Below the pieces are notes generated by a model. It saw only the letters and a program-made list of their open reading frames with translations, did no database searches and was not told the origin of the DNA. A program made the translations under genes and the position numbers. Shown piece by piece: positions 1 to 14,420 of a DNA stretch of 64,000 bases (position 1 is its first letter; each line of letters starts with the position of its first letter). The stretch is from Caprimulgus europaeus (Eukaryota; Chordata; Aves; Caprimulgiformes; Caprimulgidae): assembly GCA_907165065.1 (NCBI GenBank), contig OU015526.1, positions 64,937,723 to 65,001,722 of the forward strand, read 5' to 3'.

Positions 1-3000
1 GATATAAAACCATGTTGTTTTGACTGGAGGATTTACCACAACACTGCTAATAATGAGGATTCCACCATACTCAGAAAGGGGTTTGGTATGCACTTCCAAT
101 TTTTGTTAGCATTGTGAAATAAGCTCATTTCTAGCAAGTTTCTTAATGCTTTACTTGAAAAACTGAGTAATAATGAAAGTTGAGCAAAGATTTTTTTTCT
201 CTGGATAAATATGTTCTGTAATTTACGTAGGATCAGTTTTATGAATATTAAATTAACATTAAATGTGATCCTATAATATGTTTTATTCAAGCATGAGGAC
301 TGTGGAAATAGCATTCATTTGGCTTTATTCATTTTGTGGATAGAAATGAAGCAAATAAATTAGGAGTTGTCTCTTTTTTTTATCTTTTTTTTAAAAAAAA
401 AGAAGTTGATGCATACAGCTCAAGCCAGAAAAAGCTGTTGCCTCCATGATGTTAGCAGATTAAGATGAAATAGCTGAGATGGTATTCTAATGTTTAAACA
501 AGGTTATGAGCCCAGGAGAGATGGTGAGCTCAAAACCTGAGCTACCAGCAGAAGGCGTTTGGGAGCCCAACAGTAGGTGTTCCTATCCCAGCTGCTGAAT
601 TTCAGCCCTCTGAACCCACCAGCTCTGAACTCAACACCTTGTGCTTAACAAAAGCACAACTTCTTTAGCTGAGGTATCTTCCAAATGAGACTCTATGTCT
701 TTTTTAGACTATAATAAAAAATGGAGGATTTACAACGTCCCTTCCCAGCTTATTTCTGTGGTTTATTACCCTGCCTCTTAAAAGCTTTTCTCCCGATTCA
801 GTCACGAACGCTTGTTTAAAAGCTCTTTAAAAGTCCTTTTAGTATGCACACTCTCTCTTTAAAAATAGGTCACTTTTTTAAATTTTCTGTTATCTTTAAT
901 CCTCAAATTGTTCTTTTCTGCACTTCTCCCACAGATGTATTCACTGGTGGACATTTCTGTTGTGTAGTGCATATTAATTTACTTTAATGCATTTAATAAC
1001 TGAGTACTCCAAACAAATCCATCTAAAGATGACCATGGTCTGATTTATTCCAGCAGTTCATGGTGACTTCATGTTGGGTTGCTCTGGCCCATTTTAGCCA
1101 CCCTGAAAAAAGACAGCAGCAAAAAGGAGAGAGAGAGGTTGTCCTATGTATGGCACTCCTTTCTAGATGGGTATCAAGAGTGTTTGTTAAATGGGCTTCC
1201 CAGTCCAGAGCACTGCCATATTAATGTTGTATCCTCTGCCAGTCTTTAAATTAATTGCTAATCAAATATCCAGAAAAACATTAGTGATTCGAGAGTAAGT
1301 ACAGTGCAGTGCCAGGCCTAGATGTGAGTCGTGCAGGGCCAGATGCAGTGGCATGGGGTGATGCTCCTTCACCTGCAGCTGCTTGTGGAGATGGCAGCCT
1401 AGTATTAGTCTGTTTTCCACTCTGTACTTCCTCTGGTTTGTACACTGATAATCTAAGTTAAAATATCCTGAAGAATAAGAGAATACATTTTGTGGAAATC
1501 TTGAGTCCACATTTACACATGAACTTTTGTGAGCTAAACTCAGCTTACATCAGTAATGGATTGTGTGCATGCATTTTGAGGCTTGTCTTCCAACAGTCTG
1601 TAAGCTTTTCATTGCATTTCTTTCTTTAAAAACTATATTCTTTGGGCCAGATCTCTTATTGAGTCGAACTTCTGAATATGGGCTTTTTACAGCCTGTTCA
1701 GGCTTGCTAACGTAAATATGCATATCCCTAATAGATGTAAATTAGGAGGATTCTTAAGCAGCCAATGGTCTGGAAACTATTAATCGACCTCCCATGTTGT
1801 AAGCCCCTTACTCTGGATCTAAGTAGCCTGCTGCTTTCTGTTCGACATATCTGTCCGTTGTGTGCAATTGTTAACAAACCTAGCAATGGGTCTGTCCTGT
1901 TTGAGTCTTCCTGGGCTTTCTGTTCTTGTTGTCAGTTTTGTTGGTAAACCATGTAGTTTGGGGAAAATTGGCCAACATCTTTATTTTTCCTAATAAATTT
2001 CCTGTGCTTTTTTGTTCTGTCATTTGTCACTCAGTATTTTTTATTTTTCAATACAGCCTTTGTTACCAAACTAGGACGGGCTTTTACTCAAAGTCTGGGG
2101 CATTATTTTGCAAAGCAGAACTGTGGAGTCCCTGTCCAGCTAAGTCAGAACTGCTTCCCCATCTCTCACTGCTTGACTGTTGGCAATACGGACACTATGC
2201 TTGCTGAGCAAGTCTTGCCAGTTCTGAAGAGACTTCCTTCAGGTTGGGCATGACCCTGCATTAATCATTTGGGATTTCCAGTTAAATTTGGATGACAGAG
2301 AGGACTGAGCAGCTTGGTATTGTCTGGGCATGGATAGCTGCACAAATTTGAGTGCTAGGGGGGATATAATCACCACTGGGCTTACTGGTGCCTGTAAAAC
2401 CTGTTAACTCTCCCCTTAGTACTTATTTTAGACAGGCAGCAACAAAGATGACAGTTGAGCTGAGTGTCTGGTCACACATGGACAACAGTGGTGATGCTTC
2501 TCTACAGACAGTTCATGGTTACTAGTGCAGTAGCTTAGCTGCTGAGGTTTTGCATTGGAGAGCAACCTGTGCATTTAGAAACTCAGGTGACTTGTTACAG
2601 GCTGTGGGAGGTATAAAACATGTATCTGCAAATCTGAAGACTTCTATTTCTATAGCATAATTCTTTTCATTTATTTCATATCTGCTTAGTCAGTGATATC
2701 CATTCTCTAACACCATTTGATCACAGACTCCTCTCAGTGCCCCCTGTGCTGCAAAGAGTTAGCCTGCAGATCTACCCAAGTGGAAGATCTATCAAGTAAG
2801 CAACTGAGTCATCTGCATATGTAAAACAGAAAATGAGGTTTCTTATAAAATGCCATATGTGTCTCATTACCTGTTTAGGAAGGGTAGAACCTGGAGCTTT
2901 AATATTTGGAAGATGTGAATTATCTCACCCTTTTTTAGTAGTGCTGTTTGTATCAAAACCTCTTCTCTAAAGCAAGATTTTGAGTTTAGTTTTCCCTTTT

Positions 3001-3801
3001 AGCCAAACTCCTGGCGTTGATGTAGAAGCAACTGGGGAAGGGGTAGAGGAATGTTGACACTTTCGCAGCGTTACTTTGTGTGTCACAGCAGTTGTTTGTT
3101 GTACCATGGCTGTTACCTTCTGTATGGTGTCCTTCTGGCTAGTCAACTTAATCCTCAGCTGGGGAACTTTGTGGTACTGGAGATGCAACCAGAAAATGCA
3201 TACCATACCCATTTCAGTGCAAAACAGTTCTGTGGATTTCAGTCAAGAAAGAACAACAGACCTTCCTCCTTCCCTTGATCTGTGAAATATGGGTAATTGC
3301 ATTTGTACTGCTCCTTTTCCATGCCTAAACTTCAAGAAGTTATCTGGTATCCTCTGTTGCAGTTTTCCCTTTTAATTTTAAAAAGGAAGCATTTTAATCA
3401 CTTCCATACGTGTGCTAACTTGAAAGGGTAAAATTATTGCATCATCATTTTATAGTACTTGGCAGAGATACTATTCTTGCTAATTTTATCTCAAACCATA
3501 CCAACTTAAAGCACTTTTAATGCAATCTTCATTTTTTTCAGTACATTTTTCATACTTAACGCACAATTTATATGCTCTCTGTAAAGATTCAGAAGTCTAA
3601 ATGACCTTGTCCCTGTTTGGATGCCCTTCATTTTATCTAGTACAGATTGTCAAATGTAATGTGGTGGCTCTTAAGATAGAGTAGTCCCAAAAGTGATGGT
3701 TCTGTAAGAAAAATACATCAGGGTGACAGTGGCATGTGAGAGAAGGAGCAGATTATAATATTTCATACTAAAAAATGCCAAATGTCCCCGTTACAAATCT
3801 G

Positions 3802-3807
<6 letters not shown>

Positions 3808-3832
<25 letters not shown>
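3808..3832. repeat. Poly(A) run, 25 A
   Basis: An uninterrupted run of 25 adenines. It could be the tail of an old retroposed sequence, but no recognisable source lies just upstream, so it is called a mononucleotide repeat only. Confidence 0.9.
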
Positions 3833-6800
3833 GTTAGGGGATAGGGAACATGCTTCTCCAGGAATTGTTTTGTATTCATGAATTCAGTTTTGATTCGATT
3901 CTTTTTTTTCTTTCCTGAATATTGTAGAAACTTTCCCAAGGAAACATAAATATTTGCTTTGTATAGTTCAGAAAGTAGCTACTGGTTTGTAGAAAGTGGG
4001 GCATAACATTTTCCTGCTTGTCTGACTGTAATAAAAACCCCAATGCTTTCAAGGTACAGAAGGCATATATATAAAATTAGTCTCCATGGGTTTTTTGTTT
4101 GCCTTGCAATTTACCATGAGCCATTGTCCTTTTCCTTACTTAGAAAGTAACTTCTTTAATGTCACTTGTTTAAAACCAGACATAAAGATTGAGCAGTCTG
4201 TATCCTGTGCTGTTTGGACTGCGTGTTGCACAGCCAGACCTGGCTGGTGTCTGTCCCTGCAACAAATGATGAAAATCCAGCACTGAAGTTCACTGAGCTT
4301 GCTATGCTGAGAAAGTTGCTTTCTCTCAGATTTATTCCTGCATTCATTGCTTCCGAGTGAGGTAATGCAGCTTTTTATACACACTAAATCTACAAGTCTT
4401 CTTGGTTTTGATAAATTAATGACTTTGTGGAAATTTTGCAGCCTATTAGTGCTTCAACAGTATCTTCTTAGTCAGATGTTGTACTCCTGTTTAATTTTTG
4501 CAGTGGTTTTGTCTAATTTTAAGTACAGTTTTATCACATGAAGAAGAAAATCCTGTGCCAGAGAGGAAGTGAGAATACGTTTGTTTGAAGCAAAAAGGTG
4601 TTTCCACTGATCAGGTTTCCCCTGCATGGGAAACTAAAAAGCGGTCATTTTGCCATTCATATACTGCACCTCATGTGCTTCCATTGTTAAACTTCGGTTG
4701 TTAATAGTGTTTAAGAGTGCTTGTAAACATATCTCAGGCATGAGTTAATTTAGTCAGTCAAGTGGTAGAATCTTTTAATGTGTCTTTTCTTGAGCATAAC
4801 GTATATTGCTGCAGATCTCTTAAAAGACATATGAGCACAGCTATTTGTATGAACTAGAAAACCATCTGTTCAGAATTCACTGTCTGAAAACTTGTTTCCT
4901 GCAATGGTTTTTCATTCTGATTTCAGGCCCTGGTTTGTTATATATTTGCATCTATGGAGGGGAGACAGAGAAAAAAAAAGTGTGTTTAACTGGGGAAGTG
5001 ATTCCTATGTGATTCAGACATCTTCCTTCACTAGAGAACAGAATTAATAAAATGTGTTCCTTGCTCAAGTCAGGAGCAGTTGCAAGTGAAACTCTTGCAC
5101 ATGTATGCATTTAGGTAACCTCCAAGGAAGGTCTTTATTACTGAATTTCTTTGTCAGAAAAAGTGTTAGGGGATGGAATTTATCTTTGAAGAAGTAATAA
5201 AATATAATTCATAATTCCTAGGACTGCTCTTCTGTTTGTGTCCTGACAAAGTTTTAGGAATCTTTACCTTCATGTTGCACCAGAATTGGTGGACGTACTC
5301 CTTTTTTTTCCATTCAGCCCCAGATTGGAGGCAGAGGCTTCAGATTCCTCTAGGGGTTTATTTCATTAGCAAATATGGGAAACCTTTACCGTGAAATATT
5401 AAACTTTGAGAAACAGAATATGTTGACCCACATAACTGCAAGCCTACAAACCTGAGATCTGTAATATGCAAAGCACTAGAATAACATTCATCAGAAAAGT
5501 AGGTAGATGCAAAGTAATTAAAATAAAATGTTTGCCAAAAGCAGTTGTACCACGCTAAGATTACATTTCAGCAGAGCCTTTGGTAGAATGGCAACTTAAA
5601 CTAGAGAAGAATGAAAAGAGAGAATGTGTTGGATGAAAACTCTCTCACAGGGAGACACAAATCAGTTGTGCCAGAGAATGCTTATTAGTAGATAAGAACT
5701 GGTCTGTCTTTTGCCATTTTCTTCTGCCCAAACTTATGGCAGCAACTAAAAGTCGAGAACAACTAAACCCATGACATTGCATTTCCTATGTTTGAGCCTT
5801 GTCTTGCTTCTGTAGTTACTCGGTGCCTGTACATGACTCTGATCCTTTTGTGTGGTGATGATAATCCTCAACGTTGTGCTAAGGGAGCACGTTTTAGTAG
5901 AGCAGTAGTGTTTTTAGGAAAATGTGAAGAAGAAAGGCTTGGGATACCATTAGACCACATATAAGTAAAGTTCTGAAAATAAAGAAGACAATCCATGCTG
6001 TAGGAGTTATACGATGTTTAATAGCAGTGTTTAGTGCTCCAGAGAGCACATCGTACTTGGAAGCTCAGGAGAAGAGCAGCCCTCTTATGACTTGAGACTA
6101 GTAAAGCAGGTAATAGTTATCTGAGGGAAAGGAAGGCTGAGAGAATGCATGGCTATATATAGGGGTGGTTGCTTGGTTTTTAAATAAGGCTTTTAGTAAG
6201 GACTGTTCTAAAAAATTGGTTGGATTATTTATTTATTTAATATTAAGAATAATGCTGGGGCAAGGATGAGTGCATATAGCTTGAGTTGTGTGAATTTAAG
6301 CTGGAGATTAAAAGTTTTTAGTCATCAGAGATGCAATGTTCAGAAACAGCTCTTTGAACGGCAGTAATAAGATCAAAATATTTGATTAGTTTTGAAATAG
6401 GGCTTGTGAATTTACAAAAGGGATTACCTTGTAAGGTGGAGGACTGTGCAAATTGTGGAGTCTCATCCAGTTTCACAACCAGTTCTGCTGAGCATGGAAG
6501 AACTTAGTGCTATAACAGAAAGATAACCTGTCTGCTGTTTTCTTTCATTCTGGTACAAAGGGGGAAAAGTTTAAGGTTAAATTTGTCATTCAATACAATT
6601 CAGTGAGAGAAATATCTGTTTAACTTATTAAGAAGGTGCCTAAGAAAAATCTTCTCCAGCACAGTTTGGTCAATTCAATTATGGTCAAAAATGTTAGTGT
6701 GTGTTTGTATTTTAATTTGTTTAAATACAGCTTGCAAACCATATAATGAAATGGTTCAGATAGTCATATTGGACAAACCTACAGCCCTCACAGAAGAATT

Positions 6801-7343
6801 TTGATAGAATTTCAAAATAGGTTAGTGATTGTTCTATTATGACTTTTTTTTCCCCTCAACATCCTAGCTAAGATTAATATTTTTAATCCCAGACTGAACA
6901 AAGTAACTTCTGTATAATTTCATAATTACTTTTAATTTTACAGAGGCTGTGTGTAGCTGAATCTAGAGCTTCAGTTTAGATTTCAGATTTCTTTTCCTGG
7001 ATTACTGCAATGACCCAGAAGAGACTGGAGAAAAAAAATGATAGATTCCTTTCATTCATTTTACTTCTGTGTTTTCTGTGGCAGTAAATTCCGTGGTTTT
7101 GGCTCAGTGCAGGAACATGCAGAATTGTATTTCTGGGTAGATTATCAACTTATTTTTTTTCCAGTAGGAACTTGAATTATAAAGAGGAAACTTTTAAAGA
7201 CATTTGAGGAGCAAGGTTGAATGTGTATATGAGTCTTATTTTTCTGCAATGCAGTTACAGGGCTGTGCAGAGAATGTGGAAAACCTTTGGCAGTATTTTC
7301 AGAGCAGAGCACTCGTGCTGAATAAAAACTAAGCAGTCAAGGG

Positions 7344-7382
7344 AAAAAAAAAAAAAGAACAAGAGAATAAAAAAAAAAAAAA
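7344..7382. repeat. Two poly(A) runs, A-rich low complexity
   Basis: Runs of about 13 and 14 A separated by the short purine-rich sequence GAACAAGAGAAT. No retrogene or SINE body is recognised upstream. Confidence 0.85.
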
Positions 7383-10300
7383 GAAATTGCCTTCCAAATA
7401 GAGTCTGGAAAGCTAATGAACATATGACATCATTTAAGTAGTTATAAAAAGATTACAGCTCCTCTGATCCAAGAAGCAGACCCTCAAGGTTTCTGTTGCT
7501 CCCTAGATGAAGGAGGTCTAGTGTTGCACTGCTGAAGTGTGTCCTTGCCAGTAGCAGGGCACAAAGCCCCCGGTGCTGGCAGTGAGGGTTGCTGCTGGTT
7601 CTCCTTAGGAGCAGCACCCTTTCCTGGGATTGGCAGCAGAGGGCTGTAGCCCATCTCAACTGAGACAGGCAACAGCAGCCCAAACCGGCTAGCCAAAACT
7701 AGTCTTCTGCTCTTGGAGTGCCTCCATCTGTGCTGGGTGGGCGGAAGCTGCTGGAGATTACCTTGTGTGCTGCTCACACGTATCGGTGGAGAGCCACAAG
7801 CCCCTGTGCAGGGTGGTGTGAGGTGTGCAGAGCCAGGAGGGGCACATCTGCTGTGGGTCCAGCACCCAGATGCTTCCCTTGGGCCGCAGCTCCTGCGCCT
7901 GACCAGGGTGAGGTTATGGTCCAGAGTAGATTGGCTCTTCTGAAACCCAAATGGCCATCAAGCAGACCTTACAGCATTTGCTGTACCATCACAGTGAGGG
8001 AGGCAGGTCCCCAGGACTGTAGGTAAACAGTAATCTCACTTCTGTTCTCGCAGTGTTTCAGTTAAAACTGGTTTGCACAGTTGTCAGCTCTTGGTTCTGT
8101 CCATCTTCCTCCATCCTGGTGGCATGCTGTGCTGCTGCCGCCTGCATCACCTTCCCGCTTCCTGAGAGCAGCTTTCTTGCAAAGGCCTCTATGTTCCAGC
8201 ATAAGAGCTAGTAAAAACCATGGAAACATCATTTTAATTTTTCAGTCTTAATAATTATATTTCAAGCTAAGAATGTATTTTTAGGAGAGGAAAAAAAGGA
8301 GTTACGTAACTCTTGATTTATTGCATTGGCTTAAAGAGCTAGCAAACCTGGGGCTTTTCTCTCTTGTCGCTTTGCTGTAAGCATTTCCCTTTATGGCAGC
8401 AGGGAGGCCAGTGTATGGCTCTGTTCTCAAAAGCGTTTTAAACTTTTTATAAATCTGTTGAACATGTTCCTCTCCATCACATCTAGATTGCATAGCAGGG
8501 AGCAGCCACTGTGTCAAAGCAAACCTCGGAGTGAAGACATACCTTGACATTGAGGGACCATCTTGAAAGACAAGGAAAGCATCTCGGTCCTCTCTCTGGG
8601 GGTGGAAGTAATTTCAATGCAGTAGGTAGATTTGTTACGAATTAGAGAATTTTGAAATTAGTGACACAAGAACAGGGCACTTATCTGTAATGTGTGTATG
8701 CAGGTAATTAGGAGTAACTCTGCAGAGGAACTCTGAAAGTTGGAAAATGAGGTGGAGAGAAGTGAATTATGATTCTGCAAAAAAAAAAAAAAAAGTTACA
8801 AGTTAGGAAGTGTGTGTGTGAGACTCATTGGAAATAATTTGCACAATAAAAACATCTTGAGAAAAATAGCATAGAAGTTAACATGCATTTTGTCTGCTTC
8901 ATCCGAGATTCACTTTTAGCCTCGTCCAGCAATTACAAACTGAAAACTTCCAGTGTTTAGAGAAGGGATGTGGGGGGGGAAACTACAAAAGAAAAATAAG
9001 TACTGGATATAATTCAGAAAAGACACGCAATCAAACTGAACAGATTGCTCAGGAAAAGATCTATTCTGTTGCTGAAATCCAAGAAAATGGGGGAAAAACA
9101 GGAAATAGTGAAATCTGTTATCGACCATCTGCTAAGCCTAGGAACTTGAGAACCATTCCCATGACAAAAATACTAGATTGTGAACTTAATTTTATATTTC
9201 ATAATACTTAAAGTACAGACACAGAAGTCCAATGGAGAGTGTCATATTACTAAATGTTTAAAAGATGTTTAAAATTCTGCATATAAATCTGAGCATTAAC
9301 AGGTTTGAATCTTTTTTCCGAGATCTTTATTGATGGCTTTAGCAGCTCATGCCTTGTTAAGGACAAGGCAGCCTTTTCAAACTTTCAAGAGGAGAGGGGA
9401 AATGAGCAAGCTGAATTTTCTTTGGAAGGAGGCAGCAGTCTTTCTCCTCCAACTCCCATCACCCTCCCCCTTCATTTCTTCCTCACGAGCATTGCCACAT
9501 CTGTGGAAATGAAGCGAGGACCTCGTAATCGTTACCATCTGATGGTGGGTCACGTGGATGCGCAGCAGGAACTGTTCGTGTGCTCTGATGTTCAGGAGCT
9601 GCGCGCTTCCCCTTCCCAGCACTGCCTTCGTGGTAGATGGCATGTTTGTTCTGGCCTCTTCTTGTCTCTCCTTTTACATACATGTAAGAGCCAGAGAAAA
9701 CATGGTCCAAAATAATTAAAACAGTTTGGGGTGCTGTAAGTAAGCCGTAAATTCTTCTGGACTGCGTGTATTTACAATTACTCCATATGTGTTAAGGTGT
9801 AAATACTGTTTTCTGTAAACATTTTCGAAGTATGTAAATTTAGTTTAGTTACAGAAGATTGTAATCAATGTGGCTATTCAAAAACTACATTGTTCACTAA
9901 ATTGTCAGTCTTCATGAACTCAGTGCACAGTTTGCAAGTTACCTTAAACATGTGCTATTGGCTAGCTTAGCTTTTTGGAGTCTTTTCACGGTTCAAAGAT
10001 AAAAGTGGGAGAAATCTTTGGCAAAAGTGTGTGTTTGTATGAAAAGTATCTATTATATAGCGTATGGAAAAGTTATGATAAATTCAGTTCTTCATGGTGA
10101 CATTGTATTCCCTTAACTCAGATTGGTCTTTTGCTGTCAAAACTTTCCAGCCTTGTTAAGGTTCCAGAAATGAAGGAGGCACAGTCTCCTTCCTGATGAT
10201 AAATCTTTCAGTTACAGAATATACTTGAATTTTCTCCTTCAGATTTGCTGTCCAGATGGTTCGTTCATCCTGTGCACAAAACAGAGTTGTAGTAGATAAG

Positions 10301-11059
10301 GTTGCATGCAATCACAAAGCTATACAGCTACAAGTACTTCTGGGACCTCTTAAGAAAGTTGATGGTAATAAACCTCATTTCATGGAACAGCATTGGCATC
10401 TGTGTGGCTTGGTGAACCTTAGAAATGGACCTTGTTGCTTTTGCGAACTGGCTCTCTGTAGAAAGAGACCATAAGCAGTAATGCACAGGGAGATGTTCAT
10501 GATGTCTTGGAGTCTTCACCTTTCTACCCAGTCTGACTTGGGTCTAAATAATCCTGTATTTCCACCAACATTGCTGCAGAGCTTTTTGCCACTCTCCCCA
10601 ATAGTCTGTCCCCTCCTTTCTTCTTCTGATGTCTTCTGGCTGGCTGGCACATTCTCACCTTGCCCTTCTTGTACTACTGCATTTACATCCACTTGTTGTA
10701 TCTCAGCAGCCTCAAACAGATATCATTACCTGTCCTGGTCCTTTTGTGTCCAGGTCGGGACCTTGCCTTCCTTTCCAGTCTGCATAGCAGCAATGTGTTT
10801 GCTGAGATGAGGTGAGATTAAGTGTCCTTCATCTCAGTTCAGGTGCAGCAGTTCACAACAGTAAGAATGAGCATCTGAACAGAGGGAGGAAGGGAGAAGA
10901 ATGAACTTTGTTCAGCCCTCATCTACAGCTTGCTCAGTGTAGGTAGCATGTGGAGGGAATACTGCTGCCAAATACTGGGAACCACTATCAAGTGTGTGCA
11001 AACACTGCTCTTAGGGGATGGGTTTGAGTGGATTTTCCCCAGGCTGGAAAAGCACCACT

Positions 11060-11372
11060 TCTGACTCTGGGGACAAATGTTTTAGCAGGGCGTGTAGCAA
11101 TAGGACAAGGGGTAAAGGTTTATAACTAAAATAGGGTAGAGTTAGATTAGATAGAAGGAGGAAGTTTTTTACAGTGTGGGTGGTGAAACACTGGAACAGG
11201 TTGCCCAGAGAGGTGGGAGAAGCCCCATCCCTGGAAACACTCAGGTTGGATGGGGCTCTGAGCAACCTGATCTGGTTGAAGGATGTCCCTGCTCACTGCA
11301 GAGTGGTTGGACTAGATGACCTTTAAAGGTCCTTTCCAACCCAAACTCTTCTGTGATTCTGTTCTCTGATTC
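11060..11372 (+). mobile_element. CR1 LINE 3' end, sense on + strand
   Basis: This is the 3' terminal part of a 5'-truncated avian CR1 retrotransposon. Seen directly: AATAGGACAAGGGGTAAAGG, GAAGTTTTTTACAGTG, ACACTGGAACAGGTTGCCCA, AGAGGTGGGAGAAGCCCCAT, GATGACCTTTAAAGGTCC and TTCCAACCCAAAC, ending in TCTGTGATTCTG, a decayed form of the CR1 terminal ATTCTATG repeat. The order matches the end of ORF2 plus the 3' UTR in sense direction. It lacks reverse transcriptase and endonuclease and cannot move. The 5' edge is approximate: similarity may reach back to about 11030. Confidence 0.93.
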
Positions 11373-11816
11373 CAAGGTCAGTTCAAAGTCTATTCACTAA
11401 AACATGGAAACACTGGTTTTCGAAGGGTCAGTTGTAGGAAATTTGAAAATTGTCGAAACAGTGTTTTCCCCTCACTTTAGTTTTTCAGAAACAGCTATCA
11501 TGTTTTTCCTGAAACACAAAATTCTTTCAGCCTGAAACACACCCCTGCTGAAAAATGTTAAGGCTTAATTTTAAACAAACAAACAAACAAAACTTCTCTC
11601 CACTTGCCCATAGGAAGAGAAATGTTGGACAGTTTTAGTTGTAGCTTCTGTTCCACTGGTGTTGCTGAACTTTGTCACGAAATAAAAACAATGAGAAATG
11701 GGGTTGCGGGAATAATTAATTTATTATCCCTAACATTTTATGGTATTTTGCAGATGTGGGTGTAAAACTCGTAGTCATCCTGGGCTTGTACCAGATGTTA
11801 GCTTTCATGAGGATTT

Positions 11817-11832
11817 GGGGGGGAGGGGGGGA
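11817..11832. repeat. G-rich tract
   Basis: Two G runs separated by a single A, then GAG, followed by TG-rich sequence. It is a short low-complexity tract with some potential for a G-rich structure. No gene is nearby. Confidence 0.7.
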
Positions 11833-12172
11833 GTGTTTGTTATGTGTTTGTTTGTTTGAGGTTTTGTTTTATTTTTGTTTTTTCCTTTTGACTGACCCTA
11901 GTGCATCCTACACTATCCACGGGAGGGCAGGCAACTGCATAGGAGTGAGATTCAGTAAGGGTAACTCTGTAATGGGATAACCTTATAGAGAGTTACATAC
12001 CAGCATTGTACAGCTTGAGTGCAGCAGGGCCCCCATGCAGCTCCTGCATCTCGGCGAGTGGTGGTCACACTCTGTGCCCTGGTGGCATTTGGCTTCTGGC
12101 TCCCAGCAACAGCAGTGAGTGCCTTTGATGGAGGAGTTAAGTCTGCAGACAATTTATTTGGTTATTTATCTA

Positions 12173-12201
12173 TATGTGTGTGTGTGTACATACATACATA
12201 T
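12173..12201. repeat. Compound (TG)n/(TACA)n microsatellite
   Basis: A TATATG start, then about seven TG units, then three to four CATA/TACA units. Confidence 0.85.
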
Positions 12202-12524
12202 CATTTTAAAAAGGTTTAGATGCAGTTCACGTGCAAGCTTTGTCATGCTGCTAGTGCTTGCCTCGCTGCTGTCCTCTAATGCAAGCTGCCACGTCCTTGA
12301 AGAGAGTGGAAGAGATGGAATAAAACATCCCCTGGCCTTTATTTATCCTCTGCCCCTTCAGCCCACTGCCCACCTGTACAGTTATTACTGTACCTCCCTG
12401 CATACTGTAACTTATAATCACTGCTTAACTGTTCCTTAGATTAACTCTTACCTAGTTTTCAGTTACAATGAATTGTATTTTTAAAGAAACCTGTATCCTG
12501 AAGCAATTCCAGGTTTGGGTTGGC

Positions 12525-12550
12525 TTTTTGTTTTGTTTTGTTTTGTTTTT
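12525..12550. repeat. (TTTTG)n microsatellite
   Basis: About five tandem TTTTG units ending in a T run and CCC. Confidence 0.85.
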
Positions 12551-13390
12551 TCCCACCCAAATCTAAACCAGTAAATACTGCAGTATGAAAGATAGAATAT
12601 AACTTTTAAATTCCATTTAAAAAAACCCAAAACCAGCTAATCTTCTTTTCTACTCCCTTGGTCTTGAAAGTTTTGAGAAGAAAAAAAAAAAAGTGTAGTT
12701 CATAGGTACTTAATACATTTAAGGTTGATTTTACTGGTCTCTCCTTAATTGCAAAGTGCTCTTCTGTGAGGATAAAATTTCTGTCAAGAGTATGTGTGCC
12801 TCCTGGCTGCTTGCTTGAACGTTGCTCAGGTTCTTACTCTGCCTTAAACTTTCTTTGGATTGGTTTAAGGGAAGGACTTCTTTATAATGCAGCTGAGTAG
12901 CTGGTCTGGCGTACTACATCAATCATGAAGTGAGTTTCTGGCCTGTGTTAAATTAGGTAGAAATTTTATCATGGATCTCAGTGAGACTTGAATCTTACTT
13001 AAGGCTATGAGACCAAGACTTAAATAAGTGCTCACAGCTTGCTGAATTCAATGAAGTTGATTCTTTGTACACAGGTATTTTTTCTTCTTGTCGCAGAAGG
13101 GGTTTTTTTAATAATGTTTTGCTTTTTCATCATACACTTAACCTCATAGTTTGTGTCTCCTGATAGATTGAGAAGCTTGCTCTCTGGATTTGGGTGGATA
13201 TAGCACTCTATAAATATTGTTGTGTAAACCTCTGAATTTAGCTGCTTGTGTGTTTTGTTCTGTTTTTCAACCTGCCCTGCTGCTTGTTCCTTTCAGTTGA
13301 TGGCAATTAAACTGGCCTGGCATTCTGGCTGGATGCAATGTAACTCTGCTGAAGAGGTTTTCCTCTTGCAATCTTAAGGTTTTGGGTATT

Positions 13391-13615
13391 TCATAGAATC
13401 ACAGAATGGTTTGGGTTGGAAGGGACCTTAGAGATCATCTAGTTCCAACCCCCTTGCCATGAGCAGGGACACCCTCCACTAGACCAGGTTGCTCAAAGCC
13501 TCATCCAGCCTGGCCTTGAACACTTCCAGGGAGGGGGCAGCCACAGCTTCTCTTGGCAACCTGTGCCAGTGTCTCACCACAGTAAATAATTTCTTCCTAA
13601 TTTGACTAATTTCTA
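13391..13615 (-). mobile_element. CR1 LINE 3' end, minus strand
   Basis: This is a 5'-truncated CR1 read from the minus strand. On the + strand it starts TCATAGAATCACAGAATGG, then TTTGGGTTGGAAGGGACC, AGATCATCTAGTTCCAACCC, CTGGCCTTGAACACTTCCAG and AACCTGTGCCAGTGTCTCAC, ending near the AATTTCTTCCTAAT stretch. These are the canonical CR1 3' UTR and the final ORF2 codons in reverse. It is only about 225 bp and has no coding capacity. It is better preserved than the copy at 11 kb. The 5' truncation point (right edge) is approximate. Confidence 0.95.
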
Positions 13616-14420
13616 GTTTTTGAGTAATTTCTTTCTATTTGACTGATAATAGGACCTTTGGCCTCAGTCTGGACTCTGAGATTTTCCTAGCCATCCAGCT
13701 ATTGGATTATTTATCTGGGATTATACACATATGGTTATACTGCTCACTTCTGTGATGGCATGGCAGGACTACTCTGCTGGAAGCAGTGGTTGGTCCCACA
13801 GGTGAGAGCAGCTGCAGAGGCAGAGCCCTGGGTTTGCTTGTGCCAACCATCCCTGTAAAAGTAAAATCTTCAGTGTTTAAATTAAATATTCAATTTGGTT
13901 GTAATCAGTAATTTTTTTAACTCTAAGGCTCAAAAACTAGTGAGTGCCCTAAGTAGAGATAGGTCAAATCCACATCACCATAAACCAGAAATGGAAATGT
14001 CCCTGAAGATTTTAATAAAAAGAGCTTGTGACCTATCCATCAACTTCTTTAGCTGCTGAATAGAAATAAGGTTCTTTGCAGAAAATTTCTAATATGTTGT
14101 AGAATGGATGACTTGGGATTCTGTTTCTATTCCTAACTAAACCATCTCAAATGGCCAATAACAGAAATCATGCCCACTTGGCATGGAAGAGTATTGTTCC
14201 CCCAGAATTCACAAGGGAAAGCCATTCCCTGACCCACAGTTTATTTGGCTTTCTGGTCCTACTTTCTGTCTCTCCAGGAACATGTTGGTAGGGGGTGGTG
14301 AATGAGTTTACTTCCTACAGCATCTGGGCTGTATTTGTCATTTAATGCTATCTTTGTTTTGTACCAGAAATACATGGAGACAGAATAATAAGCAATGGAG
14401 GAGTAAGTAAATATTTTGTC

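Larger units (their letters stand above)
1..11059 (+). other. NR3C2: NR3C2 upstream intron, 5' part: AT-rich, no gene seen
   Basis: This stretch is inferred to be intron because the exon at 37.5 kb is internal and its upstream partner exon, a large exon for the N-terminal domain, is not in the window. I see no exon, RNA gene or recognisable recent transposon here. It holds scattered A or T runs (25 A at 3808; two A runs at 7344-7382; 14-15 A near 8780) and a slightly GC-richer stretch at about 7480-8030 with overlapping chance open frames but no recognisable protein. The frame at 9305-9715 also resembles nothing I know. Confidence 0.7.

Noticed and set aside
9305-9715. 136-codon + strand open frame and its antisense shadows
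   Set aside because: Composition-driven, no family resemblance, and frames on both strands.
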